Below, piece by piece: positions 37,181 to 45,271 of a stretch of DNA of 64,000 nt. The stretch comes from Thermoleptolyngbya sichuanensis A183. Its GTDB lineage: Bacteria; Cyanobacteriota; Cyanobacteriia; Elainellales; Elainellaceae. The notes beneath the pieces were generated by a model that saw only the letters and a list, made by a program, of their open reading frames with translations, had not been told where the DNA came from and did not search any database. A program made the position numbers and the translations under genes. Each line of letters starts with the position of its first letter. The stretch's first letter is position 1. The stretch spans positions 4,588,001 through 4,652,000 of the forward strand of contig NZ_CP053661.1 of NCBI RefSeq assembly GCF_013177315.1. The letters are read 5' to 3'.

Positions 37181-38482
37181 ATGGTGGAGGCGTATAGTGA
37201 GGGCGATCGCCCCGTCCTTCAAACCGCAAGCGATAATGGAAAGCGTGCCAACTTTCTGCCCTCTGCCGCCCTGATGCCATCCATTCACTCCGACTCTTCC
37301 ACGCTGCCCGCCGATCTGTCATCGGCTGAAGCTGCCGAATCCACTGCTGCACCTGCGGCCGACTCGCTCCAAGCACCGCTGCTGGGCCAGTCGCTCGACC
37401 AGTTGACCGCGTGGGTGCAGCAGCAGGGACAGCCCGCCTATCGCGGCAAGCAGCTTTATCAATGGCTCTATCAGCGGGGAGCGCGATCGCTCTCGGAGGT
37501 GACCGTGTTTCCTAAGGCGTGGCGGGCCGAGGTGGCAGATTATCCCATCGGGCGATCGCACGTCCACTATCGCGCCACGGCTCCAGACGGCACGGTGAAG
37601 TTTCTCCTGCGCCTGGGCGATGGGCACATCATCGAAACCGTCGGGATGCCGACCTATGCCAGCCCGCTTGATCCCCCTAAATTCCCGCGCTTACACGCCG
37701 CTCCGCTAGAAACAAAGGGGACTTCCGAGCCTCAACACCTCAGTTCCCCGACTCCCCTCTCGCGGCTGACGGTCTGCGTCTCCTCCCAGGTGGGCTGTCC
37801 CATGGCCTGCGACTTTTGCGCCACGGGCAAGGGCGGCTTTTTGCGAAACCTGGAAGCGCATGAAATTATCGACCAGGTGCTGACGGTGCAGGAAGACTTT
37901 GGGCAGCGGGTCAGCAATATCGTGTTTATGGGCATGGGTGAGCCGCTGCTGAATACGGACAATGTGCTGGCGGCCGTGCGATCGCTCAATACCGACGTGG
38001 GCATTGGTCAGCGCACGATGACGATTTCCACCGTGGGCATTCCCGGCCACATCCGCCGCCTGGCCCAGCACAAGCTCCAGGTGACGCTGGCCGTCAGCCT
38101 GCACGCCTCCAACCAGCCCACCCGCGAAGCCCTCATCCCCAGCGCCAAGCATTATCCTCTGGAAGCATTGCTCGACGAGTGCCGCGAATACGTCCAGCAC
38201 ACTGGGCGGCGCGTCACGTTTGAATACATCCTGCTGGCAGGGCTGAACGACGAACCCGAACACGCCGAAGATCTGGCGCACCACCTGCGCGGCTTCCAGA
38301 GCCACGTCAATCTAATTCCCTACAACCCCATCAACGAAGTCGATTATCAGCGCCCCGACGAGCGGCGGATTAAAGCATTCGTGCGATCGCTCCAGGATCA
38401 TCACATCGCCGTCAGCGTCCGCTATTCTCGCGGGCTAGAGGCGGATGCGGCCTGTGGGCAGTTGCGGGCCAGGAGGGGGTAG
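37181..38482 (+). CDS. rlmN: Dual-specificity 23S/tRNA methyltransferase RlmN
   Basis: RlmN methylates C2 of A2503 in 23S rRNA and A37 of some tRNAs by a radical SAM mechanism. The CxxxCxxC cluster motif is CPMACDFC in [19 protein letters not shown], followed by [11 protein letters not shown] and the methyl-accepting Cys near the end (ADAACGQL). Residues about 166-200, just before the cluster, are an insertion rich in Pro and Ser that most relatives lack. The N-terminal 60 residues are also poorly conserved, and ATG 37274 is an alternative start. It diverges from mnmA. Confidence 0.94.
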   Translation: MVEAYSEGDRPVLQTASDNGKRANFLPSAALMPSIHSDSSTLPADLSSAEAAESTAAPAADSLQAPLLGQSLDQLTAWVQQQGQPAYRGKQLYQWLYQRGARSLSEVTVFPKAWRAEVADYPIGRSHVHYRATAPDGTVKFLLRLGDGHIIETVGMPTYASPLDPPKFPRLHAAPLETKGTSEPQHLSSPTPLSRLTVCVSSQVGCPMACDFCATGKGGFLRNLEAHEIIDQVLTVQEDFGQRVSNIVFMGMGEPLLNTDNVLAAVRSLNTDVGIGQRTMTISTVGIPGHIRRLAQHKLQVTLAVSLHASNQPTREALIPSAKHYPLEALLDECREYVQHTGRRVTFEYILLAGLNDEPEHAEDLAHHLRGFQSHVNLIPYNPINEVDYQRPDERRIKAFVRSLQDHHIAVSVRYSRGLEADAACGQLRARRG

Positions 38483-38568
38483 GGGAAGAGGAAAGAGAGA
38501 AGAACGAAGAGGGAAGAGGTTTCGTTTTTCGTTCTTCGTTTTTCGTTCTTCGTTTTTCCGTTTTTCCC
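38483..38568. terminator. Polypurine/polypyrimidine hairpin between convergent genes
   Basis: A purine tract (GAGAAGAACGAAGAGGGAAG) is followed by repeated CGTTTTTCGTTCTT pyrimidine units. GAAGAACGAA and TTCGTTCTTC are exact inverse copies, so the transcript can fold in either direction between the convergent rlmN and glycosyltransferase genes. It likely serves as a shared terminator. Confidence 0.6.
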
Positions 38569-39531
38569 TCAACCTCCCCACACCTTGCTCAACACCGTCT
38601 TCGGGTCAATATCAGCCATGTTGCCTGTGGGGGATTTGATGCCTGCGAAGCGATCGCTCTTGGGCAGCAGCTTTTCGGGATCGGTGGGGCCAAACAGGGC
38701 GAGGGTGAAGACCTTCAGCGCCACGGCCAGGTGCATGGGGGCGCTGTCGGTGCAGAGCATCAGGTTTGCCCCGGCAATCATGGCGGCCAGTTTGCCAATG
38801 TCCGGCGGCGAGGTGATTTTGATACCGGGGGCTGCCTGAGCCAACGTCGCCACAAACGCCTCATCCTCTGGGCCCTTCACCACTACGATCGGCAGGTTGG
38901 GCTGCTTGGTCTGAAAGTCTTGAATAATCGCCTGCCAGCTTTCGACGGGATAAATCTTGTCGATGCCCTTAACCTTGGCAAGCTGGCTAGAGCCGCCGTG
39001 GATCAGCACATAGCCGCCGCTGCCCAGTCCCAGCCGGGCCCGCTCGGCCTCGGCCCAGTCCAGATCTTTTTTGGGAATGCTGATGGACGGATCGGGGCAG
39101 GGCGTGTCGATGCCTAGCCCCTTCAGCAGGTCGTGGTACATCGCAGCCGCATACTGGTCGGTGTTAAGCGGCACTGCATCGGTGAGAAACAGACCGCTCG
39201 AACCGCTCTGATAGCCGATGCGCTTGGGCGTACCCGTCAGCCACAGCAGCAGCCCCACGCCCCAGCGCTGCCCCAAGGAAAGGGCTACATCGTAGTAGCG
39301 ATCGCGCAATACGCCCAGCAGGTTTGCCCAATCCGCCGGGCTATTGTTGTCTTTGAAGTCAAAGGACAGCACATCGCTGACTGACTTGCTGACCCGATAG
39401 GCACTTGTTGCCCTGGGTTCCACCACCACATCAATATCCGCATTGGGATAGGCTTGCTTCAGGTCATCCAGGGTGGGGAAGAACAGGATCTGGTCGCCAA
39501 TTCCCCCCGGAACAAGGGCCACAACTCTCAT
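38569..39531 (-). CDS. Glycosyltransferase family 9 (heptosyltransferase-like)
   Basis: A 320-residue GT-B glycosyltransferase of family 9, the ADP-heptose:LPS heptosyltransferase type. It starts MRVVALVPGGIGDQILFFPT, the usual N-terminal acceptor-side motif. The C-terminal domain has IHGGSSQLAKVK and the donor-site signature ANLMLCTDSAPMHLAVALKV followed by LFGPTDPEKLLP. Cyanobacteria often lack heptose in LPS, so the sugar donor is uncertain. It probably acts in surface polysaccharide synthesis in the cytoplasm. Confidence 0.9.
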   Translation of the reverse strand: MRVVALVPGGIGDQILFFPTLDDLKQAYPNADIDVVVEPRATSAYRVSKSVSDVLSFDFKDNNSPADWANLLGVLRDRYYDVALSLGQRWGVGLLLWLTGTPKRIGYQSGSSGLFLTDAVPLNTDQYAAAMYHDLLKGLGIDTPCPDPSISIPKKDLDWAEAERARLGLGSGGYVLIHGGSSQLAKVKGIDKIYPVESWQAIIQDFQTKQPNLPIVVVKGPEDEAFVATLAQAAPGIKITSPPDIGKLAAMIAGANLMLCTDSAPMHLAVALKVFTLALFGPTDPEKLLPKSDRFAGIKSPTGNMADIDPKTVLSKVWGG

Positions 39532-39849
39532 ACCACTTGGTTACTCATACATCTCCCCCAAAAGCTTACAGCAAGACGGCAAGGGGCGATCGTATCCAGA
39601 GCATCGGAGTCGCACCAGAGTTTGAGCAAACCCAGACACGCGCCGCGTCTTATAGAATGGAGCGGGATTTGCACGCGCACCCGCCTCGATCACCGTAGTT
39701 CTTCATGTCGCATATGTCGCATTAGTTCTCCTAATGCTGTGGCGCTTGATGTAGCGTTCCGAATGAAACTACCAGAAGCCCCCAGAAGCTCGACTCGGCA
39801 ATCCAAAATCACACAAAATCGCAAATCCAAAATTGCAAATCCAAAATTT
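39532..39849. other. Leader region of the GST gene with STRR repeat
   Basis: About 320 bp without a gene. A short hairpin GCATTAG / CTAATGC lies at about 39719-39737. The last 47 bp are a STRR array that runs to the GST start codon. Confidence 0.5.
39803..39849. repeat. STRR array abutting the GST start codon
   Basis: Three TCCAAAATYGCAAA-type units end exactly at the ATG at 39850. No Shine-Dalgarno is seen, so the repeat has become the translation-initiation region of the gene. Confidence 0.82.
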
Positions 39850-40557
39850 ATGATTGACCTCTACTATTGGCCAACCCCCAACGGACACAAAATCACCATC
39901 TTTTTGGAAGAAGCGGCGCTGGACTATCGCATTGTGCCCGTCAATATCGGCGCAGGGGATCAGTTCAAGCCTGATTTTTTGAAAATTGCGCCCAATAATC
40001 GGATGCCTGCCATTATCGACCCAACTCCGTCCGATGGCGGCGAGCCGATTTCGGTGTTTGAATCGGGGGCGATTTTGCTGTACCTGGCGGAAAAGACGGG
40101 GTTATTTCTGCCGAACACCCTGCGAGGGCGCAAGACCGTCACCGAATGGCTGTTTTGGCAGATGGGCGGGCTGGGGCCGATGGCGGGGCAAAACCATCAC
40201 TTTTCGCAGTATGCGCCAGAAAAAATTCCCTATGCGATCGCCCGCTACGTCAACGAAACCAATCGGCTCTACGGCGTACTCGATCGACAACTCCGGGGGC
40301 GTGAATATATTGCTGGGGACTATTCCATCGCCGATATGGCGTGCTATCCCTGGATCGTGCCCTACGAGCGGCAGCAGCAAAACCTGGAGGACTTTCCCCA
40401 CCTGAAGCGCTGGTTTGAAACCATGCGCGATCGCCCTGCCGTCATCCGCGCCTACGAACGGGGGCAGCCCTTCAGCAACACGCCCACCATCAACGACGAA
40501 AGCCGCAAAATCCTCTTTGGGCAAACCGCCGCCTCGATCTCGCAACCTGGAGAGTAG
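39850..40557 (+). CDS. Glutathione S-transferase (Nu class, YghU/YfcG-like)
   Basis: From ATG 39850 the protein has 235 residues with a thioredoxin-like N-domain (IDLYYWPTPNGHKITIFLEE; the TPNG turn is typical of Nu-class disulfide-bond reductases) and an all-helical C-domain (EWLFWQMGGLGPMAGQNHHF, then DYSIADMACYPWIVPYE). YfcG-type enzymes reduce disulfides with glutathione. The frame is open upstream to 39454, but that part runs through repeats and is not protein-like. The gene lacks a ribosome binding site because a tandem repeat directly precedes the ATG. Confidence 0.92.
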   Translation: MIDLYYWPTPNGHKITIFLEEAALDYRIVPVNIGAGDQFKPDFLKIAPNNRMPAIIDPTPSDGGEPISVFESGAILLYLAEKTGLFLPNTLRGRKTVTEWLFWQMGGLGPMAGQNHHFSQYAPEKIPYAIARYVNETNRLYGVLDRQLRGREYIAGDYSIADMACYPWIVPYERQQQNLEDFPHLKRWFETMRDRPAVIRAYERGQPFSNTPTINDESRKILFGQTAASISQPGE

Positions 40558-40672
40558 ACAGCTTCACTCGTTTCTCCGAACTCCATCCCGCCTCACCTCT
40601 CCAGCCAACTGGAGGGTTTATCATGGGCATAAGAGTTTGGCGGAATTGAGTATGCTCACGCGCGAAAAAACA

Positions 40673-41065
40673 ATGCGAATTGGTGAAGTTGCCAGAGTCA
40701 GTGGCCTGCCAATTAAGACGATTCGCTACTACAACGAGTTGGGCTTGCTGAAAATCTCTGGCAGAACCGAAGGCGGCTATCGGCTCTTTGACCCAGACGT
40801 GTTGGGTCGGCTTCGCTTCATCAAACACGCCCAGAGCCTTGGGCTGAGCCTGATGGAAATCAAGGAATTCCTGGCGGTCTATGACCAGGGAAACTTACCT
40901 TGTGACCATATTCGCGAAAAGCTGGAAGATAAGTTACTTGAAATCGAGCAGCAGATTCAACAGCTTCAAATTCTCAAGCAAGAACTGGGCGGGCTGCTGT
41001 CTGGCTGGCAGGCAGCGCCAACTGCTTCGGCGGAAACCATTTGTCCAATTATTCAGCGGAGTTAA
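40673..41065 (+). CDS. MerR-family metal-responsive regulator
   Basis: From ATG 40673 the protein has 130 residues: an N-terminal winged HTH (MRIGEVARVSGLPIKTIRYY, then GGYRLFDPDVLGRLRFIKHA), a dimerisation coiled coil (about 80-115), and a metal-loop region with Cys in LPCDHIREKL and in TICPIIQRS near the C-terminus. This pattern fits the CueR/ZntR/CadR side of the MerR family. ATG 40652 is an alternative that would add seven residues. No metal exporter gene is adjacent, so the target is unknown. Confidence 0.9.
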   Translation: MRIGEVARVSGLPIKTIRYYNELGLLKISGRTEGGYRLFDPDVLGRLRFIKHAQSLGLSLMEIKEFLAVYDQGNLPCDHIREKLEDKLLEIEQQIQQLQILKQELGGLLSGWQAAPTASAETICPIIQRS

Positions 41066-41310
41066 GGGGAGTTGGGGATGATAGTCTGATGTCCTTCGTT
41101 CGCGGAGATAAACGGGAAAGCCATCAAGGTCTAAAGCAGGGCTGAAGCAAGTGTCTGAACCGTCAAAAGTCGAGGACTGGTGGGGGCGATTGATCGGGCA
41201 ATTGACGGGGGCGATCGCATCCCTTACAATCAACCATCAAGCTGTGATGATGCCAAGTCAGCGCGGCTTGACTTTCCCCCCGAAACTTTGGTCGTTTAGT
41301 CATTTACGGC
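41066..41310. other. Non-coding region after the merR-type gene
   Basis: I see nothing convincing here apart from a HIP1 octamer and AT-rich stretches. It leads into the structured leader of the next gene. Confidence 0.4.
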
Positions 41311-41471
41311 GTTGGTAGATGTTCCTAGCATCTACCAACACCTGACCCCTGGACAGGTATAGTCTGTCTCAGGGCTGCGTCCATTTTAGGCCGCCCTGTC
41401 ATCAGCGCTTCACGTCTATGGGCGGCCAACTTTTCGGGGTTTCCTACCCCTCGTTTCCTGGAGGAAACCCC
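41311..41471 (+). promoter_or_regulatory. Highly structured 5' leader, possible cis-regulatory RNA
   Basis: Three strong stems follow each other directly before a small gene. P1: GTTGGTAGATG (41311-41321) with 41329-41339. P2: GGCCGCCC (41389-41396) with GGGCGGCC (41420-41427). P3: GGGGTTTCC (41436-41444) with GGAAACCCC (41463-41471). The Shine-Dalgarno GGAGG (41461-41464 region) overlaps the right arm of P3, so P3 would mask it. I do not recognise a known riboswitch class. Confidence 0.55.
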
Positions 41472-41473
41472 AA

Positions 41474-41746
41474 ATGCTACACATTCAATATGTCTGGTCG
41501 TCCCCATTGTCGGAGGCGACCCAGTTTTCGCTGCCGCCGCTGACCTGCGAGCTGCCGCACCGTCGCCGTCTGCGCCACTACCTCGTCGGCCTGCCCGAAG
41601 ATGCCCAGATGGCGATCGATCGCCTGCACCTGCTCCACTACGCCGAGCGCTTCGAGTGGACTCGCGCCCTGCAAGTCCCCCAAAACGGCATCGTCATCAA
41701 CTCCCGCCCCGGCGAGGTGCTGCGATACTTGCATCGCGATGTGTGA
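41474..41746 (+). CDS. Small hypothetical protein behind a structured leader
   Basis: A 90-residue protein with no family I recognise: LHIQYVWSSPLSEATQFSLP, a basic CELPHRRRLRHYLVGLP turn, and a C-terminal RPGEVLRYLHRDV. It has no signal peptide or membrane helix. CTGGAGGAAACCCCAA gives a good ribosome binding site, which is also part of a leader hairpin. The coding frame has typical local codon use, so it is likely real. Confidence 0.6.
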   Translation: MLHIQYVWSSPLSEATQFSLPPLTCELPHRRRLRHYLVGLPEDAQMAIDRLHLLHYAERFEWTRALQVPQNGIVINSRPGEVLRYLHRDV

Positions 41747-41975
41747 AGTGATGCTGCGGCGAATGAGTAACTGCTGACTGAAAGCGTGGGCGATATTGCT
41801 CTGCAAGACTTTGCCCACGCTTTCTTATGCGCTTAAAGATCAAGGAGAACGATATTGCTCCGCAAGGCTTCGCCAACGCTCAACTGCATTCCATGAGTTT
41901 TCCTTATCTAAAGATTTACTGAAGTTGTCTGCCTAATTCCCGGAATCAGGGGTATTATGCAGATTATAGCGTTTT

Positions 41976-42548
41976 TCATTCTGGCGAGGCATAGTAACAG
42001 CAATGGGAGAACCAATTCTGTAGGTCATTCAATGACACTTGGGAGAAGGACTCCTCAATGGCTTTGTCTAGATCAAGATAGCTCCGTGCCCCAAGGGAGC
42101 GCAGAATACTCTTAATCTTTGAAAAGCAATTCTCGATGGGTGAAAAGTCCGGCGAGTACGGCGGTAGAAACATCAGTTTAGCACCTGCATCCTCAATCAA
42201 CCTCCTAACTTCTTCACCAAGATGAATCGAGCAGTTATCCATGATGACACATGCCCCTTTCCACAACTTAGGAACGAGTCTCTGGGAAATGAAGGCTTCA
42301 AAGGTAAGTCCATCGACTGAACCGATGAGATTGGAATAGGTAATTACCTTTTTAAGGCTAATTGCACCAAGAATCGAGACCCGTTTCCCTCGTTTGCTGG
42401 GACGCTTACCATGGGCTCGTTTTCCTTTCGGGGCACGTGCCCGGAGTCGAGTCAAAGCCAGGTTCACTCCTGATTCGTCAATAAAGATTAAGTCTTGAGC
42501 CAGGAATCCTCGAACCAGTTGCCAAAATTTGACTCGTTCGATTTGCAC
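41976..42548 (-). CDS. IS630 transposase, DDE part (copy A)
   Basis: 190 residues with the DDE catalytic core: LIFIDESGVNLALTRL (first Asp), CVIMDNCSIHLG (second Asp) and YSPDFSPIENCFSKIKS (Glu). It is joined to the upstream HTH frame by a +1 shift at a run of eight A residues in the coding strand, which both copies share, so a single fused transposase is probably made by programmed frameshifting. Confidence 0.93.
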   Translation of the reverse strand: MQIERVKFWQLVRGFLAQDLIFIDESGVNLALTRLRARAPKGKRAHGKRPSKRGKRVSILGAISLKKVITYSNLIGSVDGLTFEAFISQRLVPKLWKGACVIMDNCSIHLGEEVRRLIEDAGAKLMFLPPYSPDFSPIENCFSKIKSILRSLGARSYLDLDKAIEESFSQVSLNDLQNWFSHCCYYASPE

Positions 42549-42552
42549 CCGT

Positions 42553-42930
42553 TCAGTTTCCTTTTTGTCGGGATACAGCGTTTTTTTTAAGGGTTAAGTT
42601 CAGTTTCTCTAACATACGAAACATCGTCGAAACGCCAATCCGAACACCGACCCTTTGTTCCAGCAAGTCACACAACTCTGCCAATGTCACGTCATGATTT
42701 GATTCAGCAATCGTTTTTAGGATCTCTAGTTGCTCATTACTTAATTTGGTTGGCGTTTGCTCAGTGCGGCGTTTGGGGGCAATCTCACCTGTTTCCCGAT
42801 ATTGTTTGATCAGCTTTCGCACGAAACTGTAAGCAACTCGAAATTGTTGAGCGATTTGACGTTGCGACGTATTCCCTTCAATGTAGACATCAATAATTTT
42901 TTGTCTAAGATCTAGTGAGTAGGGTCGCAT
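42553..42930 (-). CDS. IS630 transposase, helix-turn-helix part (copy A)
   Basis: 125 residues of the N-terminal DNA-binding region: MRPYSLDLRQKIIDVY and QRQIAQQFRVAYSFVRKLI form an HTH, followed by a second helical domain with GVRIGVSTMFRML. The frame ends just after A8 (seen as T8 on the plus strand at about 42581-42588), where a +1 shift leads into the DDE frame. It differs from copy B by one residue (Val instead of Ala in NHDxTLAEL). Confidence 0.92.
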   Translation of the reverse strand: MRPYSLDLRQKIIDVYIEGNTSQRQIAQQFRVAYSFVRKLIKQYRETGEIAPKRRTEQTPTKLSNEQLEILKTIAESNHDVTLAELCDLLEQRVGVRIGVSTMFRMLEKLNLTLKKNAVSRQKGN

Positions 42931-43006
42931 TTGAGTTAAGGGTAAAGTAAATTCACTGAATAGATTATATCAAAATACGCCTCACTAGGCTAGAAATTGC
43001 TATAGC

Positions 43007-43083
43007 GTCAGCCTAACTCCCCAAATTGGGATCTTAGACAGATCTGAATCAGCCTAATCCCCCGATTTGGGGAGTTAGGCTGA
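43007..43083. repeat. Inverted repeat CAGCCTAACTCCCCAAAT
   Basis: CAGCCTAACTCCCCAAATTGGG (about 43007-43028) and its inverse CCCGATTTGGGGAGTTAGGCTG bound a 77-bp unit. This kind of palindrome is dispersed in many cyanobacterial genomes. It directly follows IS630 copy A. Confidence 0.75.
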
Positions 43084-43304
43084 CAAATTTCAGCCTAATT
43101 GCCCTTCTGGAGGTAGATAGGCAGACACGATCAGTCTAATTACTAGTTAGACTACCAGTCTGTTCTACGGTTCTAGCCGAATACAAAACCTGTAATTTTT
43201 GTTTATTCAAAGGGAAATCTATAGCCCAAGCCATATAATGTTTACTGATTCCTTTCCTAATTCTTTCCGGATCAAAGAATTGGTCTTATTGAGAGGTAAG
43301 AAAC
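43084..43304. other. AT-rich leader of the hypothetical membrane protein
   Basis: No gene. GAGAGGTAAGAAAC before the ATG at 43305 gives a usable ribosome binding site. Confidence 0.4.
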
Positions 43305-44384
43305 ATGAGCTTTGGTAAATTGCTTTTAATGGCGGTTGTTATTGGGTTCGTTTCAATATCTAAATGTGCTGATGGTATTGCTCAGGATAGGGTCAATAGT
43401 GAGCAAAGTAGCCAAGTAGATGCTGAACCCTCAGAATTGGAAGTACGCCTTTCAGGAAAAGAATTATATGATGCTTTAGTTTCTCAGACTGTCAGCGAAC
43501 TTGACAGATTAGCTAGAGAACGTGAAGCATTGCGTTGGACTATTGTTAGTATTATCACAGCATTACTGGTAGGTGCAATTACTGTTGCTGGAGTTGCAGG
43601 ATATAAGGATTTGCAGAAGAAGATATATGCACAACTCAAGGATGAAATTAACATCAATGAGTCGATTAAAGCAGCTATAGAAGAAAATGTACGCAAAGTT
43701 GCGTTGTCAAGAATTGATGAAAAAGTAGAGCAGCTAAACAAAGAATTTGCATTTTATAAATTCTCTAACCTAGCTTCGGATTTATCAGATAAATCTAGAG
43801 ATAGTTTCTCCAATGCAGAGCGAGATGCTGTCATGGAAGTCGTTGATATCATAAAAGATTCTAAAGAAATTACGAGTAGACCTGAGTTTTTAGCTTCGTT
43901 AGAAAAAGTCGTAGATGTTTTTATCTCTGCTGATTTAGACGATTATATTGACGATTTAGAAGGGGTGTTGGAGGCGATAATAGGAAGATATCCTGGAATC
44001 GTCTATTCCTTGATGAACCAGTATGGTATGCGTGTTCTGGGTGATACTGAAGTTAGTGATGCTACTAAGGCGAGATTCTTCAAGTATGCCTATGCTTGTA
44101 AACATCACCGAATTTGGGAGATAGCCTTACCTTGGCTTATGGTGTACGAATTTAGCAACCAGCTTAATGGATGGGAAAAGAAAATCGAAGAGTACTTCAT
44201 AGATGCACAACAGCTAAATCCAAATGATAAACAGAGATTCCTTGATGTTTTTGAACGATATACAGATCCTTCAAGATACAGAAGATCAACAGGGCAGATA
44301 ATTCGATTTACCTGTAAATTTCAAGAATTTATCAAACACTATGAAGAGAAAATAGCTGCATTAAATCTTGCAGCTTCAACTTAG
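43305..44384 (+). CDS. AT-rich, membrane-anchored hypothetical protein in the IS island
   Basis: A 359-residue protein without a family I recognise. It has an N-terminal signal-like segment (LLLMAVVIGFVSISKCADG), a charged stretch, a membrane helix at about 78-100 (TIVSIITALLVGAITVAGVAG), then a long helical, charged region with coiled-coil character (about 105-165) and a compact all-helical C-terminus. Codon use is AT-rich (AAA, GAA, TTA, ATA), unlike the surrounding GC-rich genes, pointing to recent acquisition. It sits between IS630 copy A and IS110 copy 1, near the R-M genes, so a defence role is possible but unproven. Confidence 0.72.
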   Translation: MSFGKLLLMAVVIGFVSISKCADGIAQDRVNSEQSSQVDAEPSELEVRLSGKELYDALVSQTVSELDRLAREREALRWTIVSIITALLVGAITVAGVAGYKDLQKKIYAQLKDEININESIKAAIEENVRKVALSRIDEKVEQLNKEFAFYKFSNLASDLSDKSRDSFSNAERDAVMEVVDIIKDSKEITSRPEFLASLEKVVDVFISADLDDYIDDLEGVLEAIIGRYPGIVYSLMNQYGMRVLGDTEVSDATKARFFKYAYACKHHRIWEIALPWLMVYEFSNQLNGWEKKIEEYFIDAQQLNPNDKQRFLDVFERYTDPSRYRRSTGQIIRFTCKFQEFIKHYEEKIAALNLAAST

Positions 44385-44585
44385 TAGAGGCTAAATATCT
44401 CAAAGATTTAGTAGTCTAACATAGGCCCTGAGGGAGACGGAGTCAACAGTCAGCCGTAAAGAAGCACTGAGTAAATTGATGCACAGATTCTAAATGCAGC
44501 AGACCATAAGCCATCCTGAGGTTGGCCACATTGCATTCTTAAAAGCGTTCCGTTCGTTGAATTGTTGCGTGTGTTTTAGTGTGAT

Positions 44586-45271
44586 CTAAACCCTAGAATT
44601 ACTGCACTCACCTCCTGCACTCGTCGTCACTTCAGCAGCGCTTTGAACTAGTATTGCCGCCAGCGGCGACTTCTTGCGCTGGAGCGCCGCCAGATAGCGG
44701 TCTTCGTCATAGGGCACTCGGTCTTGCCAGCAGCGCCAGAGAATCCGTCCCCACTTATACGCCAGAGCGCGAATCGCTTTGGGATGACTTTTGCCGGATC
44801 GCCGCTGCTGCTGATAGAACGCATTGGCCCACGATGAGTGCCGCCGCGACTGGTCAGCCCACTCTACAAAGGACTGCCGCAAGAACTTTGGACAACTCCA
44901 GCGCCAATGCGTCCAACGTTTCTTGCCACTCTCCTCTTTGACCGGTGCAATGCCGATATAGCTCATAAACGCCTGGGCGCTGCCGAAGCGACTGCGGTCA
45001 TCGCCAAACGCAATCAGTAGCCGGGGCGCAAGATGGGGTCCTGCTCCGGGTAAAGCATCGAAAAACGCCGCATCTGGCAAAGACTGAAACAATTGCTCAA
45101 TCGTTTGATTTAACTCATCGAGTCGATGCAACAGCGCCTTGAAGGGTATTGAGTGATAAAGTCACAAAACACTTGGGTGTCTTTATCCTCAAACCACTCC
45201 AGCACTTGAGGATAAAAGTTTTTCAAAGCAGCGGTGATGCGATTGGTCAGTCGTACCTTCTCTCCCACCAG
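44586..45271 (-). pseudogene. IS110 transposase, C-terminal part (copy 1)
   Basis: Encodes the Transposase_20-type domain (LPGAGPHLAPRLLIAFGDD, then AQAFMSYIGIAPVKEESGKK) in an open frame 44586-45131, with the rest of the gene running to the IS4 junction at 45271. A frame change near 45145, at ACCCTTC on the coding strand, is also present in copy 2. The gene is cut by the IS4 insertion and cannot make a full transposase. Confidence 0.88.

Larger units (their letters stand above)
41967..43002 (-). mobile_element. IS630-family element, copy A (1036 bp)
   Basis: The ends are imperfect inverted repeats of about 29 bp beginning TAGC, each flanked by TA (41965-41966 and 43003-43004), the IS630 target duplication. 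It carries two transposase frames on the minus strand. Copy B at 48620-49655 is the same length and nearly identical, in the opposite orientation. Confidence 0.94.
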
